Below, piece by piece: positions 15,646 through 23,591 of a stretch of 64,000 nucleotides of DNA. A program made the translations under genes and the position numbers. Position 1 is the first letter of the stretch; each line of letters opens with the position of its first letter. Where the stretch lies: NCBI RefSeq assembly GCF_051131705.1, contig NZ_CP180316.1, positions 3,658,001 through 3,722,000 on the forward strand, read 5' to 3'. The notes under the pieces were generated by a model. That model saw only the letters and a program-made list of their open reading frames with translations. It did no database searches and was not told the DNA's origin. The DNA comes from Arthrobacter_M sp030063245 (GTDB lineage Bacteria > Actinomycetota > Actinomycetes > Actinomycetales > Micrococcaceae).

Positions 15646-16179
15646 GTGGATAACGTACACCCCGTCATCACCTCAAGAGTCGTTTTTGACCGGATCAGAC
15701 AAGACCATGACATTGCCGACCTTGAAGTCCGATTCGTGTACCCAGAACAGCTCAAAGCAATGATTCGGGACTATGTCCTGCCGTACATGGACTATCCGGA
15801 ATTCGACCTGCACATCACCCAGGACAAGGGCTTGATCGATGCTGTCACCTATAACGCCGGCAACTTCACCATCACCACCGAAAACCCCGCCGTCGTAGAC
15901 GAAGCCGGCACCGGTACCGGCGAGAACCTGGTCCCAGGTCGAAAAACGCTCAACAACGAGAGAACACTCCAAAGTGCTGCCCAAAACCACCTGGACGCCA
16001 CCATGCGGCTGGAGGAAACCAAACAGCAACTGGCACAGATCATCCGCACGGCAGCAGGGAAGCATCCCAACCCGGAATGGATAGCCGACCAAACCGGACT
16101 CAATCCGAACGTCGCGGAACAGGTGTTGAGCGTCGCATTGTTTGACGGCGGCCGCGTCGTGTCCAGTGGTGATGGATGA
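15646..16179 (+). CDS. Hypothetical protein with a C-terminal helix-turn-helix-like segment
   Basis: 177 residues from GTG 15646, preceded by AAAGGAG. The N-terminal half is acidic and contains YPEQLKAMIRDYVLPYMDYP. Residues about 115-135 look helical (LDATMRLEETKQQLAQII), and the C-terminus (IADQTGLNPNVAEQVLSVAL) resembles a small DNA-binding helix pair. I do not recognise a family. The gene begins directly beside the end of the truncated IS, and its ribosome-binding site lies in the first bases outside the IS. Confidence 0.55.
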   Translation: MDNVHPVITSRVVFDRIRQDHDIADLEVRFVYPEQLKAMIRDYVLPYMDYPEFDLHITQDKGLIDAVTYNAGNFTITTENPAVVDEAGTGTGENLVPGRKTLNNERTLQSAAQNHLDATMRLEETKQQLAQIIRTAAGKHPNPEWIADQTGLNPNVAEQVLSVALFDGGRVVSSGDG

Positions 16180-16597
16180 TTTTGGGAGAAAGCCTGATTA
16201 GGCTGGCCGGCAGCGTCAGAGTAACGATGACCTGTTAAGCGAATGGCTCGGCGTAAGACTTTGTAACCTCAACGTCAGTTCTAACGCGGAAGGCCGCGCT
16301 GATCCTCACCTTAAAATCATGATCTTGGGGTTGTTGGGTCGGAATTGCTCAGCGGACGTTTGACCTGCCCCGCATACGCCGGCGAAACCGTCGCCGCGAG
16401 GGCGGCGCTGCATCAGTTGGAGCCTCCCGGGCACCAGATCATCTATTAGGCTCAGCTCACAGTTATGTGCAGTTTCGCGGTGTGAGGCGTTGTAGTGCCC
16501 TTGCGTCGGCAGAGTTGAGAGTCAGTTGTCGGTAGCGGCCACTGCACATAATCGTCAGGCTTCTTGTATCCGAATAGTTCGGAAGACAAGGAGCAGA
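16180..16597. other. Non-coding stretch with an 11-bp inverted repeat
   Basis: No gene seen. TTATGTGCAGT (16463-16473) and ACTGCACATAA (16541-16551) form an exact 11-base inverted pair 67 bases apart, just before a short recombinase-like frame. This could be a recombination or excision site of a tyrosine-recombinase element, by inference only. Confidence 0.35.
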
Positions 16598-16729
16598 TGA
16601 TGAAAACTCGTGATCGATTGACGCTGGAAGGAACACTGTCCGATTTCGATGAGTATCTGCGCCGCATCCGCGGCGTATTGCTCATCCTCGACCATCCCAT
16701 CACGCTACTGGGCCGCAACTCCGATGGTT
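16598..16729 (+). pseudogene. Possible tyrosine recombinase N-terminal fragment
   Basis: 43 codons starting MMKTRDRLTLEGTLSDFDEY with GGAG upstream. The LSDFDEYLRRIRGV phrase resembles the start of the core-binding domain of tyrosine recombinases, but the similarity ends after about 30 residues and the frame closes. It is probably a remnant cut by rearrangement; the rest of the gene is not nearby. Confidence 0.35.
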
Positions 16730-16978
16730 AAAGACCTGCGTCGCCAAGAGGTGCCAGCTATCTTGAAGCTTGGAACCGCCAGCGCAGCTCTTCCATCCGG
16801 CGGACGCAACCTTCGCTTGACGGCCCCGGCAACGAAGCCAGTGACTCGCGCCGGGGCATATCAATAACGACCCATACTGACGTGCTCCGCGATGCCACCT
16901 CGGTCCCTAGCGGTTCGCTGGCCAGGGCGACGGCAAATGCACCGTAGTGGCGGGTATCTGGGCTTCGAGTTGCCGCGT
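16730..16978. other. Non-coding stretch left of the Tn402-like end
   Basis: Nothing recognisable on either strand. It lies between the recombinase-like fragment and the Tn402-type repeat, and its composition is mixed, suggesting scrambled transposon debris. Confidence 0.3.
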
Positions 16979-17102
16979 TGTCATTTTAGAAGTCGTCTGC
17001 ACCGGTTCATGCGGCGGAAGGGTGCGAGTGCAGGCGGCTACTGACATCGGATTGTCAGAAGTCCCGTGCACCGTCATGCATTTTTCAAGAGTCCTCTGCA
17101 CC
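16979..17102 (+). repeat. Tn402/Tn5053-type terminal repeat array (left)
   Basis: TGTCATTTTAGAAG at 16979, followed by TCGTCTGCACC, resembles the 25-bp ends of Tn402/Tn5053 elements. Two more internal copies follow in the same direction: GTCAGAAGTCCCGTGCACC (about 17054-17072) and CAAGAGTCCTCTGCACC (about 17085-17101). Such spaced repeats are TniA-binding sites in this transposon group. The matching opposite end is at 20639-20680. Confidence 0.65.
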
Positions 17103-17111
17103 AAAAACGCG

Positions 17112-17694
17112 TCACGGTGCTGCAGCTGCGGCGGTGTTTGTTGCTGGGACCCAGCGGTACAGCGTAGGTACTGAGACGCCGAGACTGGCGGCTACTTCTT
17201 TTGGCGGAGTCCCCTAGCGCAACAGTTTCCTGGCCGAGCGGATCTTGGCGTCAGTCATGATTCGTTTACGGCCACCGATCCTGCCTTGTTCTCTGGCTGC
17301 CCGAAGGCCCGCTTGGGCGCGCTCGACCATGAGCTCGCGTTCCATTTGCGCGAGCGATGCCATGACGTTGAAGAAGAAGCGCCCCGACGCTGTGGTGGTG
17401 TCGATTGAGTCGGTGAGGCTGACAAAGCCAATGCCCTGGTCATTGAGTCCGCCGGCAAAGTCCAGCAGGTCATTCACGCTTCGGCCAAGTCGGTCCAGCT
17501 TCCACACCACGAGAGTGTCCCCCGTCGCGTAACTGGTCCAGTGCCTGGGCGAGCACTGGACGCTTGGCCCAGGTGCCGCTGATGGTGTCCTCGTAAATGC
17601 GGTCGCAACCGGCAGCACGCAGCGCATCGCGTTGAAGGCCAAGGTTCTGATCCCGCGTAGAGACTCTGGCGTATCCAACGCGATGGGCAGTCAT
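17112..17694 (-). pseudogene. Serine resolvase (TnpR/TniR type), frameshifted and with an in-frame stop
   Basis: It starts at ATG 17692-17694 (VGYARVSTRDQ, with the nucleophilic Ser). ISGTWAKRPVLAQALDQLRD is followed one frame over by GDTLVVWKLDRLGRSVNDLL; one extra G near 17520 explains the change. The frame meets a TAG after SARKLLR, but the normal C-terminal helix-turn-helix (TPPKEVAASLGVSVPTLYRW) continues beyond it to TGA 17112. Two lesions make it a likely pseudogene. It lies just inside the Tn402-type end, where such elements carry their resolvase. Confidence 0.82.
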
Positions 17695-17736
17695 CCGGGG
17701 TCTTCTACCTCCTCGAAACTCGATTCAGGGCTCTCC

Positions 17737-17961
17737 ATGAACGAGAGGTACCGGCGCGCCGTCAAGGCACGGGGTCATTTCTCGACCGAGCAGGCTGCGC
17801 TAAAGTGCCTTTATCTGGTCACCCGATCCCTCGATCCGAACGGTCCCGGCAAGACCCGATGGGCCGTGCGTTGGAAGCCAGCTTTGAACGCCTTCGCCAT
17901 CACTTTCAGCGACCGATTCCCGGCAGACACTCTCAATTCGGAAGAGCCTGAAAACTACTAA
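17737..17961 (+). pseudogene. C-terminal fragment of a Mutator/IS256-type transposase (different from the intact IS256)
   Basis: NERYRRAVKARGHFSTEQAA, then LKCLYLVTRSLDPNGPGKTR and RWKPALNAFAITF, is the characteristic C-terminus of a Mutator-type transposase subgroup. About 75 residues remain; the catalytic core is absent and the join lies near 17735, beside the resolvase start. It is the scar of another insertion sequence. Confidence 0.7.
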
Positions 17962-18230
17962 ATCAAAATACCGGATACACCGTTAATGAGATAGTCCCGC
18001 TGCCAGCAGTATACATGAGTTATCCGATACGAATGTGCGTTCCGGAAGTTCGGCAATGCCCCTTCAAGCTCCGGAATGAGCAGTTCGATGAGGCATAATT
18101 ACCGTGAGCAGTGTCAAGGGCATGACGGGATGTTGGGTCTATTGTGGTGTTGAATTGTGGTGTTGAAGCAGTTATGGAAATCAATTTAGTTCGTAGGGCT
18201 GACCGGGCATCGATGGTGGGATGAGGGCGT
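17962..18230. other. Upstream region of the sortase gene, with a tandem repeat
   Basis: It contains a perfect 13-bp tandem repeat, ATTGTGGTGTTGA, at 18141-18153 and 18154-18166, 65 bases before the sortase ATG. Otherwise it is AT-richer than the surroundings and has no gene. The repeat may be a regulator site. Confidence 0.5.
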
Positions 18231-19028
18231 ATGAGACATAGACAAGCCAAAAAATTTGGCAGTGCGCGGCGTTCGCTGACGTCGGGCATAGCCGCAGTTT
18301 GCCTCGCTGTCGGGATCGGTACCGTCGGTGTTGGACTTCAGAGCCATGCTTCCCCTGAAGCCACGGCTTTCCAAACGCCCGTCACCCCATCCTCGCCTCC
18401 GGCTCTGATCTCAACGCCACCCACACCAGCCCCCGCAGCAGCGCCGGCATCGCCTGCTACGCCAGCGGTACCGGCCCCACCGCCAGGCCCGGTTCCCGCA
18501 ACCGCGCCTGCACCGCCGCCGGCTGCGTCGGGCGTGTCGAGTGCTCTGGTTGGGCCGGTCCTTCCCGCCTCGAAGCCTGCCACGGTGGCCATTGACACCA
18601 TTGGTGTGAGTTCCGGGTTGATGAAACTGGGTTTGGAAGCCGACGGGACGGTCGCTGTGCCGCCTGGGGATGCTGACGCCCCCGCCGGTTGGTACGAGAA
18701 TGCGCCCACTCCTGGTGAGCTCGGATCCTCGATCATCCTTGGCCACGTCAATTCAATTCAAACCGGTGTCGGCGTGTTCTACCGCTTGCATGAGTTGCAG
18801 GACGCGGATCAGGTGTCCGTGACCCGCGAGGATGGGACGGTGGCAGTTTTTCAGGTGTACCGCGTGGACACCTATGACAAGGCATCTTTTCCCGCCGCGC
18901 AGGTTTACGGCAACGCTGGCCGGGCGGAATTACGACTGATCACCTGTGGTGGGTACGACCCATCGACGGGCGAATTCAACCAAAACACTGTTGCATACGC
19001 TTACCTGATTTCCAGCCATCCTGCATAG
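18231..19028 (+). CDS. Class F sortase
   Basis: 265 residues. A basic N-terminus and a membrane segment (LTSGIAAVCLAVGIGTVGVG) are followed by a Pro/Ala-rich wall-spanning linker (about 50-110) and the sortase domain. The catalytic His is in IILGHVNS (H172) and the Cys in LRLITCGG (C239). The Arg often found some ten residues after the Cys in this region is not evident (GEFNQNTVAYA), which is worth noting. Sortases join exported proteins to the cell wall. A truncated protein with a sorting-like C-terminus lies at 20428-20639 and a Tat-exported ferritin-like protein lies next downstream. Confidence 0.88.
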   Translation: MRHRQAKKFGSARRSLTSGIAAVCLAVGIGTVGVGLQSHASPEATAFQTPVTPSSPPALISTPPTPAPAAAPASPATPAVPAPPPGPVPATAPAPPPAASGVSSALVGPVLPASKPATVAIDTIGVSSGLMKLGLEADGTVAVPPGDADAPAGWYENAPTPGELGSSIILGHVNSIQTGVGVFYRLHELQDADQVSVTREDGTVAVFQVYRVDTYDKASFPAAQVYGNAGRAELRLITCGGYDPSTGEFNQNTVAYAYLISSHPA

Positions 19029-19161
19029 AATCCAGCGAATTTTTATGGTCACAAAGCACGTCAGCGCTTGTAATTATTCGTTTGACCGATAGTGTCATGA
19101 GTACAAGGGGGGTTGACCGTAACGTCTCCCAGTGTCTCTAATGAATGGTTGGTGTTGGGTT

Positions 19162-20286
19162 ATGTTCGATCAGAGTTTTATTGCCAAAGCTATTTCCAGA
19201 AGCGCGGAAAACTCGGTAGACCGACGCCGGTTTTTCCGCACCGCGGGACTGACCGGTTTGGGCGTCAGCTCAGCGGCGCTGCTCGCCACAGCAGCACCGG
19301 CCCATGCCGCCACCATGGACATGACAGGCCCCAGTGATTCGGCGATCCTGAACTTCGCCCTGAACCTGGAATACCTGGAAGCGGAGTTCTACCTGCGAGC
19401 CATTGACGGTCAGGGGCTTCCCGCTGATCTGGTCACCGGGACCGGCACCCCCGGCGGTGTCACCGGCGGGCACGCTGTGCCCTTCAAGACCAAGGCCATC
19501 GAGCAGTACGCCAGGGAAATCGCGGCAGATGAAAAAGCACACGTGGCTTTCCTGCGCACAGCACTCGGCAGCGCCGCCGTCTCCCGCCCCAGCATCGACA
19601 TCGGCGCGAGCTTCACCGCAGCTGCCGTCGCCGCAGGGCTGATCAAGGAAGGCGAACCTTTCGACGTCTATGAAAACGAAGATAACTTCCTGCTGGGCGC
19701 ATTCATCTTCGAAGATGTCGGAGTCACCGCCTACAAGGGTGCCGCTCCCCTGATCGACAACAAAACATTCCTGGACGCAGCCGCCGGTATCCTTGCCGTC
19801 GAGGCGTACCACGCCGGCATCATCAGGACCTCGCTCTACTCCAAGGACCTGCAGGTACCGGCCCTTGCAATCTCTGACGCCAGGGACAGCCTCGATGGAC
19901 CCGATGACCTGGATCAGGGAATCGGCACCACGGAGGAGGCGAACCTCGTACCCACCGACGCAAACGGACTCGCCTTCAGCCGCACCCCCGGCCAGGTCCT
20001 GAACATCGTCTACTTGAACCCCGAACCAGTACGCTCCGGCGGATTCTTCCCCAACGGTGTCAATGGCGAACTCAACGGCAGCGGAAACCTCGGCCCACAA
20101 GCAGGCGGATCCATCCCCTCCGGCGCCCCGGGAACCGGCATCGAGGGAACCAACACCAGCGGACCCGACATGGGCCTGATCGGCCTCGGAGGCGGAGTGG
20201 CCCTCGCCGCCGGCGCAGCCCTAGCCGTACACCACAAGATGGGCACCAAGACCGCAGCGGAAACCACCACGGCGCAGTCAGAGTAA
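19162..20286 (+). CDS. Tat-exported ferritin-like domain protein, membrane-anchored
   Basis: 374 residues from ATG 19162 (an upstream ATG at 19132 is less likely). A twin-arginine signal, DRRRFFRTAGLTG, is followed by a hydrophobic core and an Ala-x-Ala site (APAHAA). The mature part (LNFALNLEYLEAEFYLRA, AADEKAHVAFLR, LAVEAYHAGIIR) carries the Glu/His helices of ferritin-like (Ferritin_2/dessication-associated) proteins. A Gly-rich tail ends in a membrane helix (MGLIGLGGGVALAAGAALAV). It could store or detoxify iron or oxidants at the cell surface. The promoter lies in 19029-19161. Confidence 0.85.
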   Translation: MFDQSFIAKAISRSAENSVDRRRFFRTAGLTGLGVSSAALLATAAPAHAATMDMTGPSDSAILNFALNLEYLEAEFYLRAIDGQGLPADLVTGTGTPGGVTGGHAVPFKTKAIEQYAREIAADEKAHVAFLRTALGSAAVSRPSIDIGASFTAAAVAAGLIKEGEPFDVYENEDNFLLGAFIFEDVGVTAYKGAAPLIDNKTFLDAAAGILAVEAYHAGIIRTSLYSKDLQVPALAISDARDSLDGPDDLDQGIGTTEEANLVPTDANGLAFSRTPGQVLNIVYLNPEPVRSGGFFPNGVNGELNGSGNLGPQAGGSIPSGAPGTGIEGTNTSGPDMGLIGLGGGVALAAGAALAVHHKMGTKTAAETTTAQSE

Positions 20287-20335
20287 AAAGCACCCGCCCC
20301 AAACGGCCGCAAAGCAGCCGTAGACAGCAATCCCG

Positions 20336-20391
20336 AGTGCAGATGGTTATCATGCCGCTTCAACAACGGCTTCGATGACCATCTGCACTTA
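20336..20391. terminator. Strong bidirectional hairpin between converging genes
   Basis: AGTGCAGATGGT (about 20337-20348) pairs with ACCATCTGCACT (about 20378-20389). The 12-pair stem has a second inner part. It lies between the ferritin-like gene (plus) and the surface-protein remnant (minus), the position of a shared terminator. Confidence 0.6.
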
Positions 20392-20427
20392 TGCTTGAAC
20401 GCTTAAACTTGTGGGGGCCCGGCTCAA

Positions 20428-20639
20428 TCAGTTGTTACTGCTCTGGCGGCGCACAGCGTATGTTCCACCGGCTGCAGCGAGGAGGACCAGACCTCCACCG
20501 AGAGCGATGATGGTAGACCCGTCACCCGTTTCGTTCACCACCCCAGTGTCGGCGCCGCCCTTGGGTACCGCAGCCATCTGATCCATTCCCTTGGTCTCTG
20601 CACTACCGGGCTCCGCAACCTCAGGCGCCGGCGTGCAGA
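20428..20639 (-). pseudogene. C-terminal remnant of a sortase-anchored surface protein
   Basis: About 70 codons end in ...QMAAVPKGGADTGV, a Gly/Thr spacer, a membrane helix (TIIALGGGLVLLAAAGGTYA) and the basic tail VRRQSSNN. This is the layout of a cell-wall sorting signal, of the type that accompanies class F sortases in actinobacteria. The gene's 5' part is lost: the coding frame begins inside the Tn402-type repeat at 20639. It may once have been the substrate of the sortase at 18231. Confidence 0.6.
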
Positions 20640-20680
20640 CAACTTCTGATAGTCCGTGCAGTCGTCTTCTGAAACTGACA
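20639..20680 (-). repeat. Tn402/Tn5053-type terminal repeat (right)
   Basis: Read on the minus strand from 20680: TGTCAGTTTCAGAAGACGAC, then TGCAC, close to the IRt/IRi ends of Tn402. A second repeat, CTATCAGAAGTTGTCTGCAC, follows inward. Together with 16979 it bounds a 3.7-kb segment with resolvase, sortase and ferritin-like genes. The 5-base flanks (CGCGT and ACATT) do not match, so the current segment may be rearranged. Confidence 0.65.
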
Positions 20681-20788
20681 ACATTCCCACATGGGGCACG
20701 CTCCCCGTTTCGCGAGCACTATTCGTGAGTCTCATCGCTAAGTGGGTACGGCATACGGGCTCGAAGTAAGTTCCGCAGCCTTCTAACA

Positions 20789-20826
20789 GGGGTGGCTTGT
20801 GAATTAGTAAAATATCCGACGCTAAC
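20789..20826 (+). repeat. Possible solitary Tn3-family terminal repeat
   Basis: A 38-base stretch begins GGGGTGGCTTGTG and ends CGACGCTAAC, the start/end pattern of Tn3-family repeats. No partner was found in the window. Confidence 0.3.
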
Positions 20827-20927
20827 GTTCTTTGCTGGGTGGCCGCGTCCACGGGTTCCGGAGTGCTCCCGGAGGTGATAGACGCGGACGGCGCTTCCGC
20901 GGAGGTGGGTTACGCGGCCGGCTGACT

Positions 20928-20966
20928 GGGGATCCCAGCATGATCGGTACAGGATTGAACGCTAAG
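20928..20966 (+). repeat. Tn3-family terminal inverted repeat, outer element (left)
   Basis: A 39-base sequence starts GGGGATCCCAGC and ends GTACAGGATTGAACGCTAAG. The last 19 shared bases (GTACAGGATTGAACGCTAA) recur in inverse orientation at 26999-27018, and a Tn3-type transposase fragment starts 47 bases further in. The outermost third differs between the two ends and the 5-base flanks do not match. Confidence 0.65.
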
Positions 20967-21012
20967 ACCGGGGCCGGGCGACACCGGTTTCTGTCTCGTG
21001 TTGTATTGGGTC

Positions 21013-21292
21013 ATGGCTGTTGATTTTCCTGAGTGATGAGCAGGTCGCTGCTTTCGGGCGGTTTCCACCGGCACCTGATCGGGATTTCCTGGAACGGTTC
21101 TGCCTGTTGGACGATACGGATTTGGCGCTGGTCGGGAAGCGGCGTGGCGGTCACAACCGGCTTGGTTTTGCGGTTCAGCTGGCAACCGTGCGGGTGGTTG
21201 GCAGGTTTCTTGCAAATCCGGTGGACGTGCCGTGGACCCTGGTTGAGTTCCTGGCCGGCCAGCTGGACATCGGGGACCCCTCGACCGTCAAG
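21013..21292 (+). pseudogene. Tn3-family transposase, N-terminal fragment
   Basis: FLSDEQVAAFGRF, LERFCLLDDTDLALVGKRRG, HNRLGFAVQLATV, VPWTLVEFLAGQLDIGDPS is the N-terminal (DUF4158) domain of Tn3-family transposases. The normal start would be ATG 21013 (MAVD); one extra C in TTTTCCTGAG shifts the frame so that only the TTG at 21020 reads through. The gene is cut at 21292 by the start of the inverted copy of the electron-transfer operon. It cannot be active. Confidence 0.82.
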
Positions 21293-21728
21293 GGACCACC
21301 ATGTCGACCACGCACATGGTCCTGGCCGTGACGACCCTGACGTTCGGCTGCCTGCACGGGTTTCCTACATCTTCCAGACCGGGACCGTGTTCCGGCCCAT
21401 CAACGCCCTGGTGCCCTTCGTGGCCGGCGGGGACACCAGTGTCGGACTGGGCATCATCGGCCTCGACCTTGGACTGGCCGTCGCCGCCTCCATCGTGCTG
21501 CAGCGCCGCCTGGGCTACCGCCGCTGGCACCTGGTGCACTACCTGGCCTACGGCTCCTTCGCCCTGTCCCTGATCCACACCTTCACCGCCTCCGCCGAGG
21601 TCAAGGCCCTGGGCCTTCTCGGCGTCGGCGTCCTCGGATGCGCCGGCGCGGCCGGGCTGCTGTTCCTCCTCAGGCTGCTGCCGGCCCGGGCGGCCGCGGG
21701 TCTGCGCATCTCCCCGGAAGAGGTCTGA
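21293..21728 (+). pseudogene. Ferric-reductase-like membrane protein, copy 2, 5'-truncated and frameshifted
   Basis: Only the part from the second third onward remains, joined to the Tn3 transposase fragment. The first ATG is at 21301 (MSTTHMVLAV). The same missing G as in copy 1 shifts the frame after FGCLHG near 21359. The start and the BlaI operators are absent, so any expression of the downstream genes must come from another promoter. Confidence 0.8.
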
Positions 21729-21732
21729 CCCG

Positions 21733-21972
21733 GTGGCACCCAACAACATCGACGCGCCGTCGTCCGCGGGACGCATCAGCATCAGCGTGGACAACAACCA
21801 CTGCCACCTGTTCGGCCTGTGCCAGCAGGAAGCACCCCAGGTCTTCGCCCTGGGCCCCGACGGGCGCCTGCGCTACACGCCCGCCCCGTCCGGGCAGGAC
21901 ACCGAGAAGGTGCTGCAGGCCGCAAGGATCTGCCCCATGCAGGCCATCAGCATCACCGGGAGGAACCCATGA
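21733..21972 (+). CDS. Single-cluster ferredoxin, copy 2
   Basis: 79 residues starting at GTG 21733, identical to copy 1 at 884-1123 (C24, C30, C67). It overlaps the FAD reductase start by 4 bases. Its own upstream region is replaced by transposon debris. Confidence 0.85.
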   Translation: MAPNNIDAPSSAGRISISVDNNHCHLFGLCQQEAPQVFALGPDGRLRYTPAPSGQDTEKVLQAARICPMQAISITGRNP

Positions 21973-23222
21973 ACACCCGACACGAACGCATCCTGATCGT
22001 CGGCAACGGACTGGCCGCCATCTCCGCCGCGGAACGCCTGCGCGAAACGGGGTTCACCGGAGAGCTGGTGATGATCGGGGACGAACCCCACGGCCCCTAC
22101 AACCGCACACCGCTCTCCAAGGGACTGCTCACCGGAAGCCGCAGCATCAAAGACCTCCCACTGCGCACCTACACCCCCCTGGACGCACGGTGGATGTCCG
22201 GGGCCGCGGCCGCAGCCCTGGACATCACCCGCCGCACGGTCACCCTCGACACCGGGGCCGACATCGGGTTCGACAAGCTCGTCATCGCCACCGGCGTCCG
22301 GGCCAGGCACCTGCCCGGCGCCCCCATGCACTCCCCGCATGTGTGGGCCCTGCGCACCCTGGCGGACGCCCGGGCCATCGACCGGGCCATGACCGGGGCA
22401 GTGCGGATCGCCATCATCGGCGGAGGGTTCATCGGCTGCGAAATCGCCTCCACCGCCCGCGAACGCGGCCTCGCCGTCACCCTGATCGACCGCAGCCCCA
22501 CCCTGCTCCACCGCGAGCTCGGCAACGTGCTTGGCGCCGTCGTGGGGGATCTCCACCGACGCGCCGGCGTCCGCCTGCACCTGGGCGTCGGCGTGGCCGG
22601 CTGGACCGAAACCGGCACGGGGGCCCGCCTGCAGCTCGACGACGGGGAAACGGTCACCGCAGACGCGGCCGTTGTGGGAGTCGGCACCGAACCCTCCACG
22701 GGGTGGCTGCACGGCAGCGGCCTGGACACCACCAACGGAGTGTTGTGCGATGAAAGCTGCACCGTGCTCGACATCGACGGCCGGCCGGTCGAGGGCATCG
22801 TTGCTGCCGGGGACGTGGCCCGGTGGCCCAACCACAGGTTCGACGCCACCCCCCGCCGGGTCGAGCATTGGATCAACGCCATCGAAATGGGACGGGCCGC
22901 CGCCGACACCCTGGCGGCCGGTCCGGGAACGGCAACCCCCTACACACCGGTCCCGCGTTTCTGGTCCCACCAGCACGGGGTCAGGATCCAGTCCGCGGGC
23001 ATGCCGTCGCTGGGAACCGCAATGACAATCCTGGAAGGCTCCGTCCCCAAAAACCGCTTCCTCGCAGGCTTCACCAACGGCGGACCGGACGGGCGGTTGG
23101 TGGGTGCGGTCGCCTTCGACGCACCCCGCGCCCTCCTCCAACACCACGACAAGATCGGATCCTCCCCGGGAAAGGCCCCCAACAGGGGGTCGCCGCAGAA
23201 AACGGAAAAAATCGTACGCTAA
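21969..23222 (+). CDS. FAD-dependent ferredoxin reductase-like oxidoreductase, copy 2, altered C-terminus
   Basis: 417 residues from ATG 21969. It has FAD and NAD(P)H Rossmann motifs (ILIVGNGLAAISAAERL; RIAIIGGGFIGCEIAS), PYNRTPLSKG, and the FAD-contacting GIVAAGDVARWPN. The first 295 or so residues are identical to the part of copy 1 that is visible. The last residues (RGSPQKTEKIVR) are read from the left repeat of the Tn3-type cassette. Joining AACAG to base 26139 gives the original ending KAPNRAF-stop. The change affects only the tail, so the enzyme may still work. Confidence 0.88.
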   Translation: MNTRHERILIVGNGLAAISAAERLRETGFTGELVMIGDEPHGPYNRTPLSKGLLTGSRSIKDLPLRTYTPLDARWMSGAAAAALDITRRTVTLDTGADIGFDKLVIATGVRARHLPGAPMHSPHVWALRTLADARAIDRAMTGAVRIAIIGGGFIGCEIASTARERGLAVTLIDRSPTLLHRELGNVLGAVVGDLHRRAGVRLHLGVGVAGWTETGTGARLQLDDGETVTADAAVVGVGTEPSTGWLHGSGLDTTNGVLCDESCTVLDIDGRPVEGIVAAGDVARWPNHRFDATPRRVEHWINAIEMGRAAADTLAAGPGTATPYTPVPRFWSHQHGVRIQSAGMPSLGTAMTILEGSVPKNRFLAGFTNGGPDGRLVGAVAFDAPRALLQHHDKIGSSPGKAPNRGSPQKTEKIVR

Positions 23223-23224
23223 GG

Positions 23225-23541
23225 GCGCGTGGAGCCAGGTAGCCACTGGACTGCAGCTTGTCAATTGAATCTAGTCAAAGTCCGTCCGTAAGCGGAACCC
23301 TGAACGGGACGACTCAGCGGGCGGGTCAGGAGTGACCAGGAAGGGCCAGCGTCAGGCGATTTGCTCACTTCGAGACACATCAGGCGTGCCCGCAGCCCAC
23401 TGGGATGGGACTCTCATCGATCCCACCGGACGCCGGGGTCTCTTCCTTTCTTGGCCAGACATCCAGTCTGCGACCGCGCCGACTCTTTCGCAGGAGCCAT
23501 GTTCGGTGTCACGGCCCGCAACACCCACATGCGTGAATCCA
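23225..23541. other. Non-coding leader of the cassette
   Basis: No gene is supported. The stretch lies between the left repeat and the ArsR-type gene's promoter. Confidence 0.4.
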
Positions 23542-23591
23542 TTGACAAACGCTTCCTCCATCACAAATACTTAGGTCTGTGCCTAAGTATT
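23542..23591 (+). promoter_or_regulatory. Promoter and operator of the ArsR-type regulator
   Basis: TTGACA (23542-23547) is 17 bases from AAATAC (23565-23570), a plausible -35/-10 pair. A perfect palindrome, AATACTTAGG (23566-23575) and CCTAAGTATT (23582-23591), covers the -10 box and the GTG start at 23579. The start is about 9 bases from the -10, so the message would be leaderless. A regulator bound here would block its own promoter. Confidence 0.7.

Larger units (their letters stand above)
21293..22855 (+). repeat. Exact inverted copy of window bases 1-1563
   Basis: The segment matches the reverse complement of 1-1563 with no difference that I could find and no length change. Overlapping frames on both strands give identical proteins in the two copies. 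The match ends at 21293 inside the ferric-reductase gene; on the other side it is limited only by the window edge. The two copies lie in inverted orientation about 19.7 kb apart. Confidence 0.95.

Noticed and set aside
16165..16190. GGTGATGGATGATTT as a fourth fluoride riboswitch start
   Set aside because: The downstream CCGCC, AACCGCC and GGCTGATGG blocks are missing and no gene start follows.
16979..20680. Calling a complete Tn402 transposon
   Set aside because: No tniA, tniB or tniQ is present and the 5-base flanks do not match, so only the ends are reported.
21638..22753. A 371-codon plus-strand frame present in both copies of the duplication
   Set aside because: It crosses the ferredoxin and FAD genes in another frame and is Arg/Pro/His-rich; identity between copies only reflects DNA identity.
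21873..23264. A 463-codon minus-strand open frame
   Set aside because: Antisense to the FAD reductase copy 2, repeated identically antisense to copy 1; no ribosome-binding site or domain.
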